The notes under the pieces are model-generated. The model was not told where the DNA came from. It did not search any database and was given only the letters and a program-made list of their open reading frames with translations. 64,000 nt of DNA from Branchiostoma floridae (taxonomy: Eukaryota > Chordata > Leptocardii > Amphioxiformes > Branchiostomatidae), in NCBI RefSeq assembly GCF_000003815.2, contig NC_049979.1:32382500-32446499 (forward strand), written 5' to 3'. Below, piece after piece: positions 53,201 through 62,200 of the stretch. The position numbers and the translations under genes were made by a program. Within the stretch, counting starts at the first letter, position 1; each line of letters begins with the position of its first letter.

Positions 53201-56200
53201 AGCCAACACCACCGGGGGTCAATGTCAGCCGGGAGAGTTCTGTCCGGCTGGATCCAGTCAGCCATTGCCATGCACACCAGGTCAGCTTTGGATTGTCCAT
53301 TTTTTGTTTATTTGTTTCTGTTAAACTGCCTCAATGCGCAACAGACCAGTTTTTATAGTAGGCCCCAAATCGACTTTGACCATCAGATCCACATAGTACA
53401 ATGCCCACTCACATACCAAATACCATCACGATTACTCAAAGCATTCTAAAGATATTGCATGGGAACTGCACGTTTGTGGACATAAACAGGTCCATGCAAA
53501 ATTATACCTCCATTTTCAAGGAGTTGACAATGTAGGACACTGAGGAATGTTTACTGATGTTCGTGCTTGCAATGTGCAGTTATAACTACAGTAGTTTGAC
53601 AGGACATGTAGAGTAGAGTAGAGTTCTAGTATCACTCCAGTCAGAACCGCTCCTCTTGAACTCCTCTTTAAGTCTTCAATCAGCTATCTGTCATGATGGG
53701 TCTGTGTGGACTGTCCAGTGATCTATATAATGTTTATTGCAAATTCATACCCACTGGGCTAATTGCAAGAGAAGAAATACTAAATGAAATGAATGAATGT
53801 AGTCTAAGTACATGTAGATAAACTAAATTCTATCATACAAATATTAAGTGGTTGAATGTACAAATGATACAGAATAGGGTACTAAGTCTACGTAGCTATT
53901 ACAGGGTTTGACTTCTTCTTTGAAGACAGTTGAAAATGAAATGCCCCACGTGTTCTATAATAGATTGGTTCGATGATCTTAGTAGGAAGAGAATACATAA
54001 CCTGGTGATCTTCCATGTCTTTATCAAGTCTTTACCTTACTCTATTTACTTTAGGCACTGTAATGACTTCTTCAGGTAATGTAGTGCTGTGTCTGATAAT
54101 TACAGGACTGTAAGAATTGCATGCATGTACTGACATCATCACAGTCACTATATTCTGCATCTACAGTCTTTGGAAAGCAGTATTTGCTGTACTGACAGCA
54201 TGATTGTTGTTCCAGGTTCCTACTGTGAACTTGCTGGCCAGGCTAACGTAACAGGGGAATGCTCTGCTGGGTACTATTGCAGCGGTGGAGCCTCTGTCTC
54301 AAATCCGACTGATGACATCACTGGTGCGGAATGTCCAGCCGGTCACTACTGTCCACAGGGGACAGCTGACCCCCTCCCTTGTCCAGCTGGCTACTACACC
54401 AACTCCAGCAGAAATACTGAGTTCATAGACTGCAGGCCTTGTCTGCCTGGTAAGTAAAATGTGAAACGGAGTCTACAAAAAAATGAACATGATCTCGAAC
54501 AATATAAGCTCAATAGATACTCTTCCACTAGTTGTGATGGAAAAGACAAAGTCTTTATATAGTATTTAGTAGTTCATTATACTGGGAAATTCCCCTGACT
54601 CTTTCAACAAGTGCAATGAACAGTGGAGCATGACTTAACATCCACTACCATTAATGTTCATATGGGGTGAGCAACAAAGATAAAACTCCCAACCTCTTTA
54701 TCCAAGGACAGGGTCGCAGTCCACTGCGTGTACTGTGACTAGATGGTCGCTAACCACTGTGACTTACTGTGTTGTTTATGTTGTTGTTGTGATGTACTGT
54801 GAATAACTGTGTTGTGTATCTTGTTTTCATGTTTTTTCTGTGGTTAACTGTGTTGTCTATGTGGTTCTGGTTTGCTCGACGGCTAAATGTCCCGAATGTT
54901 GTTGAGGTTCTATCTGTGGCTAACTGTGTGTGTATGTTGTCTTTCAGGTACTTTCTGTGGTTCTGTTGGCTTGGTGGAGCCCACCGGTCCTTGTGATGCC
55001 GGCTTCTACTGTCCCGGGGGACAGAACGTCAGCCGTCCTGACGACTACATCTGCACACCTGGTCACTTCTGTGAGGAAGGAAGCGCTGACCAGATGACCT
55101 GTGTGCCAGGCTCGTACCAGGATGACTTTGGACAGGTCAGCTATAATTATAATAGTATAATACAATGTGAATATAAGAAGAATGACTGCTTGACCATGCA
55201 TACATGTAGTTAGGAATGGAGAGCTAAATTGAAGGTACATGTAGCGTAAGAAACTCATAAGGTTTGCTGCTCAGGCTTAACCCCCCTCCCCACCCTGGAT
55301 CAAGAGATACTGTAAATGCAGAAATGTTCGCGGTGGATTAATGTTTGCGGTTTTCACGGCAACCACTTTACTGCGAAATTAAATCCACCGCAAACCTTTT
55401 TCTATTAAGGTATTAGACTGCAGTAGATGGTGTTACCACGAAATTAAATCCACCGCGAAAAGTCATTTTTCCCGCTACCGCGAAATTAAATCCCAGCGAA
55501 TTTAAATGCATTTACAGTAGATGATAGGGTAACTGTACTAGGTTCCAGATGTAGAAGCTCCACTTTGCAAAAGTCATGTCACTTTTCTTTGCATTACTAT
55601 ACATGTATGTCGCTGTTTATGTAATTCTTGTGTTGATTATTCAAAATACAATTCAATCAGTACAACTGAATAAAATTGGTGATTTAATTCAGTATGTTTT
55701 GAGTGATATCCATCACTCTTCTTCAGCATCACTAGATTTGTTGAATAGATTTCTAATGACGAGTTTCCATTTCTCCAGGCCATGTGTAAGGAGTGCCCGT
55801 CAGGGTACTACTGTGACTCCACCCTGCAGAACGACACCCTCTGCACCCATGGCGTACAGAGCCCTCAGGTGTGGAACTGGATAGAACTGGTTTATTCAAA
55901 TTACATCACAGCCTAGTTGGTTGAATTGCACACAGTTGCCCTTTTTTTTGACAGTTCCTCTTCTAAGTTGTGCTGCTTTGCAAGGCACATATCGTGTGCA
56001 CTAAATACTGGTAGTCCTGCAACTGTATGATAACGGTTGAATATAAATCTTCCTACTACATTGTTCAAGTGCCACTGAGTTCTGTATTCACAGCCACGTA
56101 TTTACAACAAGCAACATTTAGGTGACCATCTGTCAGCTTCCTCAGGGCAGTAGTAATTTGTTCTATTTTGAACAGTACGTAACCTAGGTGTCACTGCTGC

Positions 56201-59200
56201 AATGTATAGAATGCAATGATTCCTAAATGTATTGTCACATACACTGTATACACTATGAAGGTACATGTATTGCTGCAGTGCAAAGTAGAATGGGTCATCT
56301 TTGGCCTTAGGAAGGTGACAGACAGTCACTGAAACATTGGCTCTTTTTTGAAACATATTCATGATTGTGGTCACTCAGGTCTGTCCAGTGGGCCACTACT
56401 GTCCGAACGGTACCAAGTATGCCACGGAACACGGCTGTCCTAACGGTACCTACAGTGATCGTACCCAGCTACAGGACGTGAGTGAGTGTACGCCGTGTCC
56501 AGGGGGTCAGTACTGTGGACAGGAGGGCCTACCTGCACCAACTGGTGAATGTGAACAAGGGTAAGGGAATATGCTAAACATGCACAGTAGTATGTGATTC
56601 TAGTTCTGCAAACTGAAGTTCAATAAAAGATGGTCTCAATCATGAGATCACTGACATAGGGACAAAAGATGCTGTTTCAATCATATTCAAATAAACTGTA
56701 AACCTGCAGTGGCCTCCGATGTTGTTATGTGGTGACCATTGAGTAAAAAAAAAAGATGATTACTTTAGATGTTAGTACTTGGTGATATTAGGAACACGTT
56801 ACAACATGAGAGGGTCTTGAAAATCTCTCAGTCAATGAAATTGGGATTAAAATTGTTTGTTTAGTGTTAACATGTGATAACATTTTCCTTTTTTCAGGTA
56901 TTACTGCAGCTCAGGTTCGTGGACCCCCACACCTGATGATGGGACCACAGGTGACATCTGCCCACCTGGTTACTACTGCCCAGCTGGCACCAACACCACA
57001 CTGCACTGTCCACCTGGAACATACAACCCTACAACAGGTGAGTCAATAATGTTTTATGTATATGTACACCAGTGTAATTGTTTTGAAACACTGAAAATGT
57101 TTTTTTCTACTTCTTCACAATGGTCTTTGTAGAATGAACGATTTTACCAAAAGGGTATGTTTCTATGTACAGGCCTCGAAATCAGAATTTTTTTGCTACT
57201 GTCCCAAAAATATCCTCAAAAGAAATTCAAATTGTCTCAAAGTTAGATTGAATTTTTCCATTATGATGATAGCTTAAACAAAAAACGGCTATTAAATGAT
57301 ATGACCGAAAAATATTTTACTAACGGCAAAAATGTGTTTTTTTACTAGGTTATCTTTGCAATATGAACAGAATTGTATTGGAAAAAAATGAGAGAAATAG
57401 ATTTTTTGCTCAATGTTGCCCTAAGAAGAGGCTTGGCATTGGTCACACATGTGTCAGACAAGGGATTTTTTCAAATGTCCCCACATTGACCAAGGACAAA
57501 CATTGTGTTGTCCCATTTTGGTGGCCCCTGTCCATATAGGGACACCGTTGATTTCAAGCCTGCGGACATGTCATTGTGTGCTTTTATTTAAGACTTGAGA
57601 TGCTGGTTTACAAGATGTACTGTTCCCGTAGGTCTGTGGGCAGAAGTCCAGTGTCAGGGGTGTGAACCAGGACAGTACTGCCCTAACTACGGCATGGATG
57701 CGCCAGCAGGGAACTGTAGCGCCAGGTACTACTGCAGTGGGAATGCTACAGACTCACAACCTACCGATGGCATCACAGGTACTCGTTAGATATCATATGT
57801 TCAACATGGACAGCAATGTGTTAAGTTATACTTTACATTAGACCTTAGTTCCTCCCACAACATCATGTTGTATTGGTCGGAAAATGACGCTCCTCCAGAG
57901 ATCTCAGTTCTCTGTTGCTAGTTCCATTTCCTTTATTGTAGTCATGTGTACTAGTCATTGTGATAATGTAGTATGACCTTCTAACTTAAAGTTCTAATAG
58001 TGATTTGATATTCATCTATTTTGTGGTGTTAAGTGGCCAAGTAGCTAGGCAAGTACAAACAAAATCGGAGGTCACTGAATAGGAATAGATAATTCATGGC
58101 ATTTCTGGCTAGAGTTTGTTTTCTTGGGACCACATGTACAAATGGGTACTTGACTTCAGTTTGGGAGGTAAAAGGTGGTTGAAGGAGAGGAATGGGCTGT
58201 CTTCAATACCGTGCCCTAGACACAGCTTATTAACAACCCTCTACCCCTATGGCCTCAAAGGCCTCATTTGAAAGCGCTAAGTTGTACCTTAAATCCTGAT
58301 TGTTGTGTTGATACATTGTATTGATAGCAATTTCTTAACTTTTCTGCTTTTTAAAGGTGACAGCTGTCCAGTTGGTCACTACTGTCCGGCCGGGTCTGGT
58401 GAGCCGATCCTTTGTGAACCAGGCACGTACACAGACACAGAACTGAACGAGGAGTGCCTACCATGTACACCTGGACACTACTGCATCACTGGATCCAGTC
58501 CACAGGTACTCACATACATCTGCAGGCTAGCATTCTATTATTCTCTTAACTACTAAGTGTAGTTAGGTAATGTCTGATTGTAATGAGTAATTGTATGAGA
58601 TTCATTTTGTTACCTGCTATGGCGTGTTTCATGTATATTATTTTGATATTGACTTTGAAAGTAACGTAATGTAATGTAACGAACATGTAGGATCTTAATG
58701 GAATGATTTGATTGAATGTGTTGAATTTGTTTTTCATTTCCATCCCACATGAACTTTGCAGTGACTTTACTCTTTAGCATTGACTACTGTTTGTCTAAAA
58801 ATTGACCCAATTGCGTGTTTTTTTTTCTTTTAATAAAGATTTAATACACTATTACTATGTTTAAAGTTGAGCTTTTACCGGCAAGCTTTGATCAGTCCTC
58901 TGGTCCATCTCAAGTTGAAATGAACCAAAGCCAATACATGTACGCCACATGACCTCAGAACAGAAGTGTGATGTCAGCAATTGGTCAAAGGTGCCCAGGA
59001 GTTTGTATGATTGATGGTCCCTACTGCTCCCTTCACTCCCTTCATTCAAATACTGTCTTTCTTTATCATGCATTGTGTTAAATCTGAAATACTATTTGTC
59101 ACAGGATTGTCCAACAGGGTACTACTGTCCTGAGGGTACAGGTCATGTGTGGGAGTCCTGTCCCCTGGGAACGTACAGTGATAACATAGGCCTGAGTAAC

Positions 59201-62200
59201 GTGACAGAATGTAAGCAGTGTACACCTGGGTACTACTGTGACAGGCTCAATGCAACATCTACAGCAGGTTAGTGTGTATTTTATTGTTATGAGACATGCC
59301 CCTCTCACAGCACAATGTTGCAAACATGTTGGTATGAACTGAATTTTCTCCACTAGTGCTGTGCTGTTAGTGGAGAGTGAAATATTTGGTTTGAACATCT
59401 TGAATTTACCATATTTTGACAGTAGTTCATATCATTGTGTTTTTCCCTTTCCTTTTGTTCGCTATGTTGCTGGACAGTATTTCTAATGTTAACCTTGACA
59501 GTAGGGAAACAAATCAAGGTCAACAACCTGGATCAAAGAAACCTTGCCGTGGCTCCTTGTGGTGTTTAATTTGACGTTATAATTGCTGGTTGCCATAGAT
59601 ATGGATGCATTTGAGAAAGAATTATTAGGGTAGTATTTTATTAGGATAGAGCAAGTGAAGGTACAATGTAAACATTTGCTTGCAAATGGTACCCTCTAGT
59701 TCATGTTTCTATCATCATTGAAGATCACAGGCTACTTTGTCAAATTGTCCAGGTACAGGTACAAATCCAGGTCTGTACTTAAACTGGTACCTACATGTAT
59801 ACCTGATGGTATGCATCCCTAACAGAGAAGTACAGTAGCCCACATTATTGTGTTTTCCCCATTAGGTCTCTGTGCTGCTGGACACTACTGCAGAAGTGGC
59901 TCCGACTCGCGGGAGCCAACCTCCTCAGCCCGTGGGGATGCAGGGATCTGTCCCGCGGGACATTACTGTGCTGAGGGCACTGGGAACCCCCCACCCTGCC
60001 CCGCTGGGACCTTCAACAACAAGACCCAGGCCACCAGCAGCAGTGACTGCCAACAGTGTCTACCTGGTCAGTCATGGTTTTAGTACTGTGCATTCTTGTC
60101 TTTAGATGAGCAACTGGAAATGGTTTTGTAAAGAGATATAACTTGTCAACTGGATATAGTTTTTGAAAACTGGATGTGATTTTAAGTAGTATCATAGAAA
60201 CAGTAACAATCTTAGTAACCCTGTCTATCTTCCCTTAAGTCCCTGTTAAACAATCAAACCTTTGCCCATGACCACTCCTCAACCAAGGTTGGCATTGGGT
60301 TGAAAGTAGTCTAAAATCCATCGTGTTCTAGCTCAATTTTGCTTGCCTGACATTATCCAAGCAGAGTATAACTTTAAAAACAATGATTTTCATGATTTGT
60401 TGTCGGCTGGCGTTGGCCACTTTTGAAGACATGTAGACATCCTCTCCACCCGTCAGGAGAAATTTAGGAGGCTGTAGTCTGCTTTACTTGACTTTACGAG
60501 TGATCACATCTTCCTACCTTCACCAGTGTGCCTCCTCTCTCCCACCCAGGTACCTACTGTGACCAGCAGGGCCTGGTGTTCCCTACCGGAGACTGTGAGG
60601 CAGGGTTCTACTGCACTCTGGGGTCCAACAGCTCCCGCCCATCAGAAGTCAGCGACACAGCAGGCCCGTGTCCCGCCGGCCATTACTGTCCCACAGGCAC
60701 CAGCGTGCCCAACGCCTGTCCAGCTGGCGAGTACAGCCCCGCGGAACAGCGGGACAGCTGTCTGGACTGTCCTCCCGGCTACTACTGTCAGGTCACAAGT
60801 ACCAACTATACAGAGTGTCCTAAAGGTGAACTTTCTCAGTACTTGTAGTTTATTTTTCATTTGTTGATTTCTGTGATGTTTAACAAGCTTAGCCCAAATT
60901 AGTATTGTGACTGAGATGACTGCTTTACTGTGGAGCCCTGGACAGGGTCATGCTGATTCTTCCCATTGCATTCGTACATGTATCCATAATGTCACGCTTG
61001 TATGCACAAATACATTACCTCATAAGCATTACACATACAAGCTCTGTGTTAAAGATTCCTGATATGACAGATACGGTATATCTAGAGATATGTAATTTAT
61101 GTACAGGTAGAAAAATCAGATAGACTGCACAATTCTTACATTATCGCATATGTGTGTATCCTGCCTTTTTAGTTTTCGGGCATGAGATTGCAAACAAAGT
61201 TCGAAAATTTGTGTGATACATGTACATTATCTTGTATCCCATCATGTTTAGCATAATGAGCATCATGAACAAAATTAATGTGTTTTTATAGGCCACTACT
61301 GCCCAGCGAAGACAGAGTTTGCAGAGCAGTACCCCTGCACCAACGGCACCTACAACAACCAGACTGCACAGAGCAGCATCAATGCCTGCCAGCTGTGTCT
61401 GGCCGGTCACTACTGTCCAGACGAGGGCATGGCCGAGCCGGCCGGACTGTGTGCTCCGGGGTGGTACTGCACTCTGGGGTCCTGGCAGAGACAACCCACA
61501 CCACTGGGGAATGATACAGGTTTGTTTGTTTGGTTGCTTGTTTATTTGTGTGTTTACCTGGCTAGTCAATACAGCCCAGACATGGGTATGGCTGAGCCTA
61601 TAGGAATGTGTGCAGCAATTGGTAAATCACTAAATGCACTCTTTGGTCCTGGCAGAGACAACCCACCATATTGATACTGGGACAAAATACATGCAGGTCT
61701 AGATCTGGAAATGGCTGTTACATGTCTTACTGTACCTCCGTGTATGGAGGTTTTGTTTTCAATATATTTGGATGTTCTTGTGCATTGATAGTTATTTGAA
61801 TTCACTGTCAGAATAGTGGCAAGAAGTGAGTTGGAAGATGGTGTCAACGTAAAGGTCATGTTATCACAGCCAAAGGTTTGACACAATACTTGTTCCCACA
61901 GGTTCCACATGTAACTGTCCAGCCCAGACAGTTGGCGGGAAGTGTCGAGCAGGCACGTTCTGTCCCGAGGGTTCTGATTGGCCCACGCCGTGCACCCCCG
62001 GGTACTACTGTGAGAACGACGAACTACCGGCTGTCAGCGGTCCCTGCCAGGCTGGGTACTACTGTAACGGAAGTACCATCGTCTCCCAGCCGTATAACGA
62101 CACCACAGGAGATGTATGTCCTCAAGGACATTACTGCCCTACAGCCAGCAACTATCCACTAGCCTGTCCACCAGGTATCCTATCACCTTATTGCAACCAA

